NCBI RefSeq assembly: GCF_003464595.1
Contig: NZ_QRZF01000022.1
Coordinates: 1-64,000, forward strand
Origin: Bacteroides intestinalis
GTDB taxonomy: Bacteria; Bacteroidota; Bacteroidia; Bacteroidales; Bacteroidaceae
DNA: 64,000 nt
Reading direction: 5' to 3'
The notes beneath the pieces were generated by a model, which made no database searches, was not told where the DNA came from, and saw only the letters and a program-made list of their open reading frames with translations. The first letter of the stretch is position 1; each line of letters starts with the position of its first letter. A program made the translations under genes and the position numbers. This document shows positions 17,014-25,939 of the stretch, one piece after another.

Positions 17014-17979
17014 CTATAATCGATTAAGTTCCATTTCTTTTTTCATATCTCGAAGCATGTCCAAGAAAAAGTATTTAGGTTCATATCCTAAGTCCCATTT
17101 CGCCTCATCGATATTCATAATATATTGAGGAGCATTCGGCTTTTCTGGAGAGAACAAAATCTTAGATTTTTTATCACCTCCAAATACTTCAATAAATCCT
17201 TTGATTTGATCTAACAAAGAAGTGCCAACACCTGTTCCTATATTATAGAATCCGAAATCTTTATCCACGAAAGTTGCCTTGTAGAATTCCTGACATAAGT
17301 CTTTAACATATACCATATCTTTCTTTCTATTTGGATCACCCCACACATGAATGTCATCACCTGCAATAGCTTGATCAATAAGTATTCTCCATGCTCTTTT
17401 TATCTCCTTACCTTCTTCAAAGTAAGGTTTAGAATTCCAAGAATAAATGGTTGGTAATCTAAAGATAAAACTACGTTGGTTGAATAATCCGTGGTAGCAC
17501 TTTATAAGTTCAACACATGTATTCATTGTGGTAATATATACACTTTTAGAATCTGTATAGTCCTGTAAAGGAGTCATTTCGACTTTTAGTTCCGGTGTTT
17601 CCTCTGATCTGCATAAAATATCACCAAAAGTTTGAGCAAATAGAATTCTGTTTACATTCTTATTTTTACAAAACTCCAAAACGTTAAATGTTCCTCCAAT
17701 ATTCACATCTAAATATAACTTTGGATCGAAGCCTTTCATTCGAGCAGGCATAATAGTAGCAAGGTCAATAATTGCATATATATCCTTTGGAAGACTATCT
17801 ACTTGTTCTTTTTTACTAATATCAACCTGATGGAACTCTGATCGTTCTTCTAAAAACTGACTTCCGCTCAAGTCGGCAGTAATCAGTTCAATATTATGTT
17901 CTTCTTTTCTTTCATAGAAATAATCAACAAGATATCTACCTATCGCACCATTTGCTCCAAATACTAATATTTTCTTCAT
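17014..17979 (-). CDS. NAD-dependent nucleotide-sugar epimerase/dehydratase (extended SDR)
   Basis: Extended SDR of 321 residues with VFGANGAIGRYL (Rossmann GxxGxxG), DLATIMPA, and an active-site region TDSKSVYITTM in which Tyr and Lys do not form a clean YxxxK. NIGTGVGTS in the C-terminal half is typical of UDP/dTDP-sugar epimerases. It probably sets a stereocentre or reduces a keto group of the deoxy sugar made next door. The changed active site makes the exact reaction unsure. Confidence 0.78.
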   Translation of the reverse strand: MKKILVFGANGAIGRYLVDYFYERKEEHNIELITADLSGSQFLEERSEFHQVDISKKEQVDSLPKDIYAIIDLATIMPARMKGFDPKLYLDVNIGGTFNVLEFCKNKNVNRILFAQTFGDILCRSEETPELKVEMTPLQDYTDSKSVYITTMNTCVELIKCYHGLFNQRSFIFRLPTIYSWNSKPYFEEGKEIKRAWRILIDQAIAGDDIHVWGDPNRKKDMVYVKDLCQEFYKATFVDKDFGFYNIGTGVGTSLLDQIKGFIEVFGGDKKSKILFSPEKPNAPQYIMNIDEAKWDLGYEPKYFFLDMLRDMKKEMELNRL

Positions 17980-17996
17980 ATCGAAATGTATTTATT

Positions 17997-19193
17997 TCAG
18001 TTTATTTTAATTTTCAGCCAGTCACTCTGATTTACTAGTGCATGATTAAGATCTTTGCGGCTATCAAACTTGAGGAATAATGTCCCGATTAATGCATTTG
18101 CACCTGTAAAGGGCCTTACATCATCACCCTTCTTATATAGGATCATTTTGTCAATGACATGATTGAAAAAAGGATCTTCAATAACAATATCTTCAAACTT
18201 TCCGGGCAATAGAGAATGCATAACTAAAATTGCATAATGTCCATCATACTGTGCTTCTGATAAAGTTTTAGGTTCTAAACCAACGGCTTTACGTACCTCT
18301 GCATCAATTATGTTTTGCCCAGTAGCATGTACCAACATCTCTGCAAGACGGTTGCCTCCTGCTCGAGGAGAAACTTCCATTAAGTATAGCTTACCATTTT
18401 TGCACAATCTAAACTCAATATTAAATATACCTGTTCTTACTCCTAAAATTGAAAATAGTCGCTGAAGCTCTGACTTTAACTCATTTTGATAAGAAGCAGA
18501 TAATGACGAAGGCCATACTTCTCCTGAAGGAACATAAGGATTTCGAGATTCTTGGTCGAAATATTGATCATATAGCCCATTAAAAACAGCTTTACCATCT
18601 ATTGCAAAGGATTCAGATCCACAAGAAAGTCCTTCCATTTCAAGAAAATCTTCTATTATAAAATGTTTCTTATGTGAGAACTTTAATGCATTTTCTACAG
18701 CTTCACGTAGCTTTCCTTTTGTCTCAACTTTACATACACCCTTACTTCCTGCCGAATCAACAGGCTTTACAATGACTGGCCATAAAAATTCATCGAGATC
18801 CTTCATTGCGTCTTCTATCGTTGAGTATCCCTTAGCATGAGGGCAATTAAAATTGTTCTTCTGAAGAAAATCACGGAATAATGCCTTATCCTGAAGTATT
18901 GATGCAGCTTCGTAAGAACACTGATAAGGTAATCCCATTTTCTCTGCGATATAAGCTGCAGTCAAAGCTCCCGAATCAGTAAACGTAAGAACACCATCTA
19001 TATGCTTAGCCTCTGCCCATTCAAGAATGTCCTCTTTGTCTGTTGTACTGAAATTGACATACTCATCAGAAGATTTATGAGCAATATTATCAGGAAGATA
19101 ATCACAAGTAATTGTATATATTCCATACTCCTTGGCTTTCTTTATTACTGGAAGCAACAGAGCATCGCCACCCAACAACAGCAATTTCTTCAT
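17997..19193 (-). CDS. ATP-grasp carboxylate-amine ligase
   Basis: Of 398 residues, an N-terminal preATP-grasp domain (LLLLGGDALLLPVIKKA) leads into an ATP-grasp core: PVIVKPVDSAGSKGV (glycine-rich lid), IEDFLEMEG and the metal-binding MEVSPRAGGNRL. ATP-grasp enzymes join a carboxylate, through an acyl phosphate, to an amine or other nucleophile. Coming right after the aminotransferase gene, it may link an acid or amino acid to the new amino group. It could also make a precursor of the acyl group. Confidence 0.82.
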   Translation of the reverse strand: MKKLLLLGGDALLLPVIKKAKEYGIYTITCDYLPDNIAHKSSDEYVNFSTTDKEDILEWAEAKHIDGVLTFTDSGALTAAYIAEKMGLPYQCSYEAASILQDKALFRDFLQKNNFNCPHAKGYSTIEDAMKDLDEFLWPVIVKPVDSAGSKGVCKVETKGKLREAVENALKFSHKKHFIIEDFLEMEGLSCGSESFAIDGKAVFNGLYDQYFDQESRNPYVPSGEVWPSSLSASYQNELKSELQRLFSILGVRTGIFNIEFRLCKNGKLYLMEVSPRAGGNRLAEMLVHATGQNIIDAEVRKAVGLEPKTLSEAQYDGHYAILVMHSLLPGKFEDIVIEDPFFNHVIDKMILYKKGDDVRPFTGANALIGTLFLKFDSRKDLNHALVNQSDWLKIKIN

Positions 19194-19200
19194 GACAGAA

Positions 19201-20283
19201 CTATTTTAAAATGCAATCAATAATTCTTTGCATATCGTTCTCTGCTAATGTATAATACAAAGGCAAGCAAAGAATACGACTAGCTAAATCCTCAGAATGA
19301 AGCATTGGTACGTAAGGCACCAGCTTGGTGAATGTGTTCACTGAAGGATAGAAATATCTTCTTGGAAAGATGTGTTCCTCATTCATTTTAGCCTGAGCCT
19401 TGAGAAGAGACTCTTCATCCTTGAATACTACAGGGAAATAGCTATAGTTGCAACAACCATTAATCTTTTGAAATGAAAGTGAACTATCCTTAGAGAGTTC
19501 ATCCCTATATATCTTATATTTACGCTCACGATCTGCAAGGGCAGCATCAAGATACTTTAGGTTGGCAAGACCAACAGCAGCATGAACCTCAGTCATCTTG
19601 CCATTAGTGCCATCTTCAACAATATCTGCATGATTCTCGAAACCAAAGAAGCGAATTCTTCTAAGCTTCTCATCAAGTTCCTTATTGAGCGTGAAGACGC
19701 CACCACCTTCTGTTGTGTTCAGTATCTTTGTAGCGTGGAAACTTGTTACAGAGATATCACCATAATTGAAGATGCTTTGACCTTTGTAGTTTACACCTAC
19801 AGAATGACATGCATCATAGATAACCCTGAGATTGTGAGCCTTTGCAATGGCATCAATTGCCTCAATATCACAACAATTACCAAATACATGTACTGGCATA
19901 ATAGCAACAGTGTGGTATGTAATTTTTTCTTCAATCTTCTTAGGATCCATGGTATAAGTCTCAGGATCTACATCCACAAATACAGGAGTACATCCCTCCC
20001 AAAGAATTGAATTGATAGTAGCAATGAAGGTGAAAGGTGTTGTAATAATCTCACCACCCTTGAAATTCAAAGTACGGATTGCCATCTGAAGTCCTATGGT
20101 ACCGTTAACACAAGATACAAGATTTGGTACTCCAAACTTCTCTGCAGTTTCCTTCTCGAAACGTTGTACCAGAGGGCCGTTATGAGTCATGATGCCTGTT
20201 TCCCAAATACCTTTCATCAATTCTGCTACTTCCTCTAAAGGAGCCAAGGTAGGCTGGGTAACATAGATATTCTTTTGTTCCAT
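19201..20283 (-). CDS. DegT/DnrJ/EryC1/StrS sugar aminotransferase
   Basis: PLP enzyme that aminates a keto-sugar nucleotide using an amino acid donor. K186 in SFHATKILNTTEGGG is the Schiff-base lysine and D157 in YDACHS binds the pyridine nitrogen. At 360 residues it is full length. By analogy with SpnR-type enzymes after a 2,3-dehydratase and 3-ketoreductase, I infer amination at C4. A QdtB-like C3 amination remains possible. Confidence 0.9.
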   Translation of the reverse strand: MEQKNIYVTQPTLAPLEEVAELMKGIWETGIMTHNGPLVQRFEKETAEKFGVPNLVSCVNGTIGLQMAIRTLNFKGGEIITTPFTFIATINSILWEGCTPVFVDVDPETYTMDPKKIEEKITYHTVAIMPVHVFGNCCDIEAIDAIAKAHNLRVIYDACHSVGVNYKGQSIFNYGDISVTSFHATKILNTTEGGGVFTLNKELDEKLRRIRFFGFENHADIVEDGTNGKMTEVHAAVGLANLKYLDAALADRERKYKIYRDELSKDSSLSFQKINGCCNYSYFPVVFKDEESLLKAQAKMNEEHIFPRRYFYPSVNTFTKLVPYVPMLHSEDLASRILCLPLYYTLAENDMQRIIDCILK

Positions 20284-20296
20284 TATTATCTTTGTT

Positions 20297-21331
20297 TCAA
20301 ATTTTTGCTAACTTTCTAAATTGCCCAACGAGCGTTTCTTGAGTATGAAGGATGTCATACTCTTCTTTTCTGGTCTCACCTGATTCCACGCATGCGACAA
20401 ATCTCTGAATAGATTTAAGGAATGCGTCATCTGCAGGTAGTTCTCTAGTTTCAATTTCCTGATTCTTCTTAATGGTATAAGAAGGAACGAATCCTGCAGG
20501 AGCTGTCAGGATGCGTCCAGATGTGATTGTTCCTTTACTTCCCCAAATTTCAATTTCGCAACGATAGTCATTATCCATTCCAAATGATATCTGAGCTATA
20601 TCGCCATTATTGTTAGACATTGTGGCTGATCCATACATCTCAACTTCAAAACCATCAATATTGTTAACCTGTGCTGTAACAACCCTTGCAGTATCGCCAA
20701 GGAGATAGCGAGCATACTTCATACAGTAACCGCCTGCATCAAGCAAAGCGCCACCACCAAGTTTCTTATTGTAACGGAAGTCGTTCAACTGGCGAAGGGG
20801 GAATCCAAATGATATACGATATAAACGTATATCGCCAATCTCTTCACTCTTCACAACATTATTCAGAGCATCAAGCTGAGCATGATATATAAACATATAA
20901 TTCTCATGGAGAGCAAGACTCTTCTCGCTTGCAATATGAATGAGTTCATCTGTATCAGCAAGAGATGTTGTTGAAGGTTTTTCTACAAATACATGTTTAC
21001 CTGATTCAAGCGCCTTCCTTGCCCATTGGAAATGAAGTGCGGGAGGAAGAGGAATATATGCAGCATCAATTTTGTCTGACGTTACAAAATTGCCATAGCC
21101 AACAATGATTTCACCACCATACTGATCAATAAAAGATTGAGCTTTGGCACGCTCACAAGCCTGCTGCTCATCAATAGCCTTTTGTGAGATATTGGAAAGA
21201 TCACCAAACCATTCCTCAGGACTTGCAATACCAATGGCTGCAAATTGTATCTTATCACCAGCATTTTGCAATGCAGGAAGAAATCTTCTGAATGCAATTT
21301 CAGAAGGACATATAATTCCTATTCTAATCAT
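20297..21331 (-). CDS. Gfo/Idh/MocA oxidoreductase, likely sugar 3-ketoreductase
   Basis: A 344-residue two-domain oxidoreductase: N-terminal Rossmann fold (IRIGIICPSEIAFRRFLPAL), the signature EKP at 117-119 with K118 as the expected catalytic Lys, then an alpha/beta domain with GGGALLDAGGYCM. Overlap by 4 bp (ATGA) with the 2,3-dehydratase gene couples the two. The same pair (2,3-dehydratase plus Gfo/Idh 3-ketoreductase, as in SpnO/SpnN) makes 2-deoxy sugars in antibiotic clusters. That is the basis of the proposed role. Confidence 0.88.
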   Translation of the reverse strand: MIRIGIICPSEIAFRRFLPALQNAGDKIQFAAIGIASPEEWFGDLSNISQKAIDEQQACERAKAQSFIDQYGGEIIVGYGNFVTSDKIDAAYIPLPPALHFQWARKALESGKHVFVEKPSTTSLADTDELIHIASEKSLALHENYMFIYHAQLDALNNVVKSEEIGDIRLYRISFGFPLRQLNDFRYNKKLGGGALLDAGGYCMKYARYLLGDTARVVTAQVNNIDGFEVEMYGSATMSNNNGDIAQISFGMDNDYRCEIEIWGSKGTITSGRILTAPAGFVPSYTIKKNQEIETRELPADDAFLKSIQRFVACVESGETRKEEYDILHTQETLVGQFRKLAKI

Positions 21332-22710
21332 AACAGTTTATATGACAAGCATGAAATCAAGCCTCGAGCCTGGATATTCAAGTAATTATTGAAGCGAAGG
21401 AACTTGTATATCTGACGGAGAGTCATCCAAGTATAACGCTCAGGTAATTCCATTGGAAAGTCATCACCTACCTCAATAATCATATTACGATTTTGCTCTT
21501 TGTAGAATCGACCACCTTCTTCGGATTGAAGTGTATCAAAAATAATTTCCTCTTTTGGTGCATTCAGTACGTATTCAGCGAAGTCTGGCTTATACACATT
21601 TTCGTCATATACATTGCCTGTTAAGCATTGAACAGTAGGTGCCAACTCAATCACATCAAAGTTACCACATTCTAATTTTGCTTGCATAAGGAAATGATAT
21701 ACGCCATTGATCTTTCTAATAATAAATGCGCATAATCCATATTGCATAGGTTCAACCAATGGTTGGCACCATGATGCAACCTCACGATTTGAGATAGTAA
21801 CATTCACACCGATGATACGGAAGAATTTCTTATCATGGCGCACAATCTCTGTTTCTGTTTTCTCCCATCCTGACATATCAAGAACAGGACAATAATCAAC
21901 GAAAAGGTCGTATTTAGCTTTTAAACCTGTAAGCCATGAAAGGTGATCGCGAGTGCTAATATAGGCATGATTTGTTTCGGATGAAAGAATCATGTCCTTT
22001 CCGAACTGAGACATACCTTTCAATCCATCAAGTGGAGTAACATAATCAGATATCTTCAAACCAGACAATACTGTACGTGTATCCATATTCACCATATTGT
22101 CATAGTACATCAATTCCTTAATCTGCCCAAGTGTCATCCACCGAAAATCTTCAAGCACAGGTACATCTTCATCTACTTTGATGATGATATTGCGATTGCG
22201 CTTACGCATAAACCGTGCACCTTGTTCAGATTGTAACTGATCAAGGATGATATTCTCAGGCTTTGCATTTACGAAGTATTCCAGATAATTAGGAGATTTA
22301 CCAGAATGTACGCGTGAATAATTACTCTTGGTTGCCTGAAGTGTTGGAGAGATTTGAACGCAGTTCACATTCCCCGGTTCTATCTTTGCCTGCATCAGGC
22401 AATAAAGTACGCCATCAATTTCCTTGGTCAATATACCAAGATATCCAACTTCTGGCTGAAGTATGATTGGCTGACGCCAATGACGCTTATCTCCATAGTC
22501 GGTATTGACATCAATACCAACAATAGAAAAAAAACGGCCAGAATCATGACGAATAGAACCATCATCCTCAGAATGCCACATCTTCATTTCTGAAAATGGT
22601 ATTCTCTCAACCTTTACTTCTACTTCGCGATTTCGTCTTTCTATCCATTGACGAATCTCTTCCGTAGAATTGAAAGGATTCATGTTAGTTAAAAGTGAAC
22701 GTATAATCAT
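21328..22710 (-). CDS. NDP-hexose 2,3-dehydratase
   Basis: Removes water across C2-C3 of an NDP-4-keto-6-deoxyhexose, committing it to a 2-deoxy sugar. The 460 residues form two related halves, each with a W...H block (around 44 and 267), a GVN/GID strand, an LMQAKIEPGNVNC / LMQAKLECGNFDV pair and QLQSEQGARF / TLQSEEGGRF, then RNxxIxV. This internal duplication is the mark of the TylX3/EvaA/SpnO family. The family is best known from Actinobacteria antibiotic clusters, so a CPS operon is an unusual setting. No rmlA or rmlB is in the window; the substrate must come from elsewhere. Confidence 0.9.
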   Translation of the reverse strand: MIIRSLLTNMNPFNSTEEIRQWIERRNREVEVKVERIPFSEMKMWHSEDDGSIRHDSGRFFSIVGIDVNTDYGDKRHWRQPIILQPEVGYLGILTKEIDGVLYCLMQAKIEPGNVNCVQISPTLQATKSNYSRVHSGKSPNYLEYFVNAKPENIILDQLQSEQGARFMRKRNRNIIIKVDEDVPVLEDFRWMTLGQIKELMYYDNMVNMDTRTVLSGLKISDYVTPLDGLKGMSQFGKDMILSSETNHAYISTRDHLSWLTGLKAKYDLFVDYCPVLDMSGWEKTETEIVRHDKKFFRIIGVNVTISNREVASWCQPLVEPMQYGLCAFIIRKINGVYHFLMQAKLECGNFDVIELAPTVQCLTGNVYDENVYKPDFAEYVLNAPKEEIIFDTLQSEEGGRFYKEQNRNMIIEVGDDFPMELPERYTWMTLRQIYKFLRFNNYLNIQARGLISCLSYKLL

Positions 22711-22844
22711 ATTACTTCAATATATCTTTTTCATCTACTGGTGCATAAGGACCTTCACGTGTTTCAGCTTGTCCAAGATTATTCAGTACCCCATTATTTA
22801 CAGAAAAGCAGATAGCAATTCTACAAAATTGACAAATAAAAGAT

Positions 22845-23362
22845 TTAAGGCCTCTGCATGAAATACTGTGGCATATATCTATGTCTCTGTCCCCACAAAG
22901 AGTAACGGCTCTTGGCTACCGCAATCTTCTCCTCAATAGCCTTGGTAATACCCATTATTGGGATGCCTCTTTGTCTGTGCTTAAGCAAATGACTGCCAGC
23001 CTCAATGGCTGCAGTGAGGACATTGTTAGTACCAATAACATAAGTCTTTACGACCTCCATGGGAAAGAATTCGTATGAGGGACCTGCTTGAGGGCAGCAG
23101 CATGGAAAATATAGTCAACTCTAGGCATCGCATTGCGACAAGACTGAAGGTTTCGCACATCACCAACAAAAAACTTGATTTTATTTGCGTATTCAGGATA
23201 TTTCACCTGATACTCATGGTGCATATCGCCCTGCTTCTTCTCATTACGAGAGAATATGCGGATCTCGCCAATATCAGTTTTAAAAAAACGATTCAATATT
23301 GCATTACCAAATGAACCGGTACCTCCAGTGATCATTAAAGTCTTGTCTTTGAAAATACTCAT
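22845..23362 (-). pseudogene. Decayed capE-like UDP-GlcNAc 4,6-dehydratase gene
   Basis: The first 98 codons (start 23362, MSIFKDKTLMITGGTGSFGN) closely resemble the intact capE at 1791-2810. The frame then breaks near 23060. A second frame, 23060-22845, continues with VIGTNNVLTAAIEAG and a garbled STDK/MGITKA region, and ends before the C-terminal half. Frameshifts plus loss of the last half make it non-functional. It marks where an earlier sugar cassette started. Confidence 0.85.
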
Positions 23363-23601
23363 AGCTCTATATAGATTGCAAATTTCGTTAATTATCCATC
23401 TATCTGATATCGAAACACATACTCATTAAGCATTATCTAAAACAAATGATTAATTTTCCTTAGATTTTTAGGTAATTGATTTAAAAATGGGCTGATTTCG
23501 TATTCTAGAGGCTCAAAGGCGATATCAAATTGATATTAAATGGCGATGTTTTTGATTTCAGCAATCTTATATATCACTAACATTCAACGAATTACAACAA
23601 C

Positions 23602-23617
23602 AAAAAAAAAAAAAAAA
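23602..23617. repeat. Homopolymer run of 16 A
   Basis: Sixteen consecutive A on the plus strand (T16 in the CPS transcript sense) inside the scar. It is prone to slippage and to assembly error. No hairpin stands directly before it on the minus strand, so it is not an obvious intrinsic terminator. Confidence 0.95.
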
Positions 23618-23645
23618 TAAGCAAATGTGAGGTACATCCTGATAG

Positions 23646-24565
23646 TTAGCAAGGGCTAGTTCTCCATTTTCTCTTTTGCAGTATGCTATATCCTGCGGAA
23701 AAGGCCCTTGATATACACCATGGAATCAAGTGAATGGTTCTTGATATTGGCAAAAAGAAACTGAAAGCAAACAAAGTCTTTCTCTGTCTTTGTATAGCGT
23801 TGTTATATTCCTGTCCATCCGGAATATCTTGTCCATTTATACCTGTGATCCCATCTGCATCTGTGGAGTAGTCTTTCAATTTAAAGAAAGGACGGCGCAT
23901 ATGAACCAGACAGGCTATCCGACTATTAGTTCGCCTACATCATAGCACTTATACAGCTGGACTCCATCACTATGGACATATAACTTGTCGTTGACATCTC
24001 TCAAATTGTGTTGTTCTGCCTCCCTTGTCTTATGACCATGCTTGTAAAAATCAAACTGAGTAGTTAGCGTCCAATTTTTGCCGTACTATAATATATAGAC
24101 AATCGCCAGAAAGCTGTTCTCCATTAAATAAGTTCAAAAAAAGAACTGATTTTAAAAGTTTATTATTACCCAGTCCAATAATCATTGGAAGAAAACATTC
24201 TTTCGTACTTGCATACCATGAAAAAAACTTAAAAAATAGCACTTATTCAAGCCAGCTTCGTGGCTCAAATTCCACTGCTAGATGTAAACGCCATTGCTCA
24301 TATAAATATCCACCATAATACGGAACGATTCCTGAGAGGAAGCTGGTTGAGACATCTAAGGCTCCGGCTGCTCTGATTGACCGGAATCAGGATGATCTGA
24401 CACTTTTACTGAAATTAACTTGTAACGTGTATTTTTGTACCATTTTTCAAACAGGTTATAAGGTACTTTATTTCTCAAACAAAAAGCTTGAATTGACTCT
24501 TTACTAGTCACCACTTCCAATTTGTAGCAAAGGAAGAAACTTATAAAATCACTGTTACTATACAC
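23646..24565 (-). mobile_element. Decayed IS66-family insertion sequence
   Basis: At 24356-24565 a frame reads SDFISFFLCYKLEVVTSKES and then IQAFCLRNKVPYNLFEKWYK, like the first small ORF of Bacteroides IS66 elements. Around 23880-24010 broken frames give VHSDGVQLYKCYD and then LVHMRRPFFKLKDYS, which matches the IS66 transposase region with the HARRxF-type motif. Stops and frameshifts interrupt everything. No flanking inverted repeats were found, so the limits are approximate. Confidence 0.6.
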
Positions 24566-24731
24566 ATAAATAGGAGGGGAAGGTAATTACAGCAAAAAGG
24601 TTTCGATTTCATTCGAATTATGCTAGACATCATCTTGGGACCCTAACCATGTTTAATACAAATGACTATTGATCCTTTTTTATTACAAACAGTATTAATA
24701 TAAAAAAATTACCTAAGAATAATCCTATATT

Positions 24732-25214
24732 TTAGTCAATATAGTGACATGGATACGGATTCTCTTCAATGTTCTTAAGTACTTCAATAATATCTATTTG
24801 TTCAGAACTTAAAGTGCTATTACCCCACTGAGTCATAATAGCATGAACCTGCTGAAGCATAGATTCGTCATAAACTTCACCATAAGTATAAGTCAGCAGA
24901 CGAACCTTAAGTAAAGAATCAGGAAGTTTCTCCAAAATATTATAGATTCGATCTAAAACAGCTTGTTTTTTCTGCCCTTTATCTCCATAATCATAAATGG
25001 TAGCATTATAGCCCATCAGAAGAGCCAGACACAAATTGGCTTCTTCCTCAATATTGGAACTCTGAGAGGAAAAAAGGGAATCGGACTTGACGAGAAGTTC
25101 CTTATTTAACCGACAAAAAGTATCGGAATAGATAGGTTCACCGTCCATACCAAGATACATCAGCTCATGAGCAGCATGTTGAAGCTCAAGAGCACGAGAA
25201 AGTAAAGAATTCAT
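24732..25214 (-). CDS. upxZ: UpxZ: inhibitor of rival CPS antiterminators
   Basis: The 160-residue helical protein matches the UpxZ family: LLSRALELQHAAHELMYLG, then DGEPIYSDTFCRLNKELLVK and a PYPCHYID tail. In B. fragilis each UpxZ blocks the UpxY proteins of other capsule loci, so that usually one CPS is made per cell. It follows upxY by 43 bp, the standard order. The next 1.4 kb downstream is a scar. Confidence 0.9.
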   Translation of the reverse strand: MNSLLSRALELQHAAHELMYLGMDGEPIYSDTFCRLNKELLVKSDSLFSSQSSNIEEEANLCLALLMGYNATIYDYGDKGQKKQAVLDRIYNILEKLPDSLLKVRLLTYTYGEVYDESMLQQVHAIMTQWGNSTLSSEQIDIIEVLKNIEENPYPCHYID

Positions 25215-25257
25215 TTGGTATATGATTAAAATATGATTAATCTCAATTAAGATAAGA

Positions 25258-25791
25258 CTACTTTATCATCTTCAGATAAGATTTAGGCACTTTGACACTG
25301 GCAACTAAAACGCCCTTGATACGAATAACGACATAAGTTTTATTGGATTCCGTAGCTATTTCACCTTCAATGCCACAAAAATCCCCTTTAATGACCTTCA
25401 CTTTATTTCCTATAGCGAAAGGCTCAGTATCAAAACTAACCCCATCAGGATTCAAGTCCATAACAAACATGAAGTCTTCCATTTGCTTATTGGGGACAAT
25501 CAGCATGGAATGGGTGGAAAGATCCTTCATATAAAAAAGCTGGGCACTATAAACATTAGAAATATCACAAGCCACCTGTTTGGTGGCACAAATGAAGATC
25601 AAATTCCGAATGACAGGAACTTCACTACGCTTACGACGATATTTCAGTTGTGATATAACAATTCGCGTGGGAAGATAGTAATCAATATCCAAATTTTCCT
25701 CAGATTTAAGTTTATCTAAGAATCTTCGGACTGCAAATTCTTGCTTATCACGAGTACGAGCTGCAAACCAATATTTTTGATTTTCAACCAC
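25258..25791 (-). CDS. upxY: UpxY: NusG-like transcription antiterminator of the CPS operon
   Basis: A specialised NusG paralogue that loads on RNA polymerase in the operon leader and lets it read the long CPS operon. The 177 residues show an N-terminal NGN domain (WFAARTRDKQEFAVRRFL; LPTRIVISQLKYRRKRSEVP) and a C-terminal KOW domain (about 125-177; FAIGNKVKVIKGDFCGIEGE). First gene of the operon, preceded by a leader hairpin and an invertible promoter segment. Start at 25791 is the only reasonable ATG. Confidence 0.93.
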   Translation of the reverse strand: MVENQKYWFAARTRDKQEFAVRRFLDKLKSEENLDIDYYLPTRIVISQLKYRRKRSEVPVIRNLIFICATKQVACDISNVYSAQLFYMKDLSTHSMLIVPNKQMEDFMFVMDLNPDGVSFDTEPFAIGNKVKVIKGDFCGIEGEIATESNKTYVVIRIKGVLVASVKVPKSYLKMIK

Positions 25792-25839
25792 TTATATAAA
25801 GTAAAAGGAGAATTTCACGATTATTTCGGGTGCGCTTCG

Positions 25840-25872
25840 CGGTTTGAATGAGACATATTCTCTTCCAAACCG
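25840..25872 (-). promoter_or_regulatory. Leader RNA hairpin upstream of upxY
   Basis: In the minus-strand transcript, 13-nt arms (25860-25872 and 25840-25852) pair at 12 positions, counting one G-U, around a 7-nt loop. It starts with CGGTTTG and ends with CAAACCG. It lies about 48 nt before the upxY ATG and has no following U-run, so it is probably not an intrinsic terminator. UpxY is known to act through the 5' leader of its operon; this hairpin is a candidate loading or pausing site. Confidence 0.6.
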
Positions 25873-25939
25873 TACAAACAGGTATTCCAGCTTAATATAC
25901 TGTAAACAAACCTATTAAAATCAAAAAATGACTTTTAAT

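Larger units (their letters stand above)
23363..24731. other. Gene-poor 1.4-kb scar between upxZ and the sugar genes
   Basis: No intact gene is visible. From right to left it holds about 165 bp without features after upxZ, IS66-like fragments (about 23646-24565), a run of 16 A (23602-23617) and an AT-rich stretch before the capE-like pseudogene. The CPS transcript must cross this region, so processive antitermination by UpxY would matter here. Confidence 0.7.

Noticed and set aside
25840..25872. Leader hairpin as an intrinsic terminator.
   Set aside because: The minus-strand sequence after the stem is CGAAGCGCACCC, with no U-run.
25907..25914. TAGGTTTG on the minus strand, a perfect -7 box close to upxY and outside the invertible segment.
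   Set aside because: No TTTG or TTG lies at 19-21 nt upstream on that strand in the present orientation, so I do not call a constitutive upxY promoter. If it were active, the OFF interpretation would weaken; transcript start mapping would decide.
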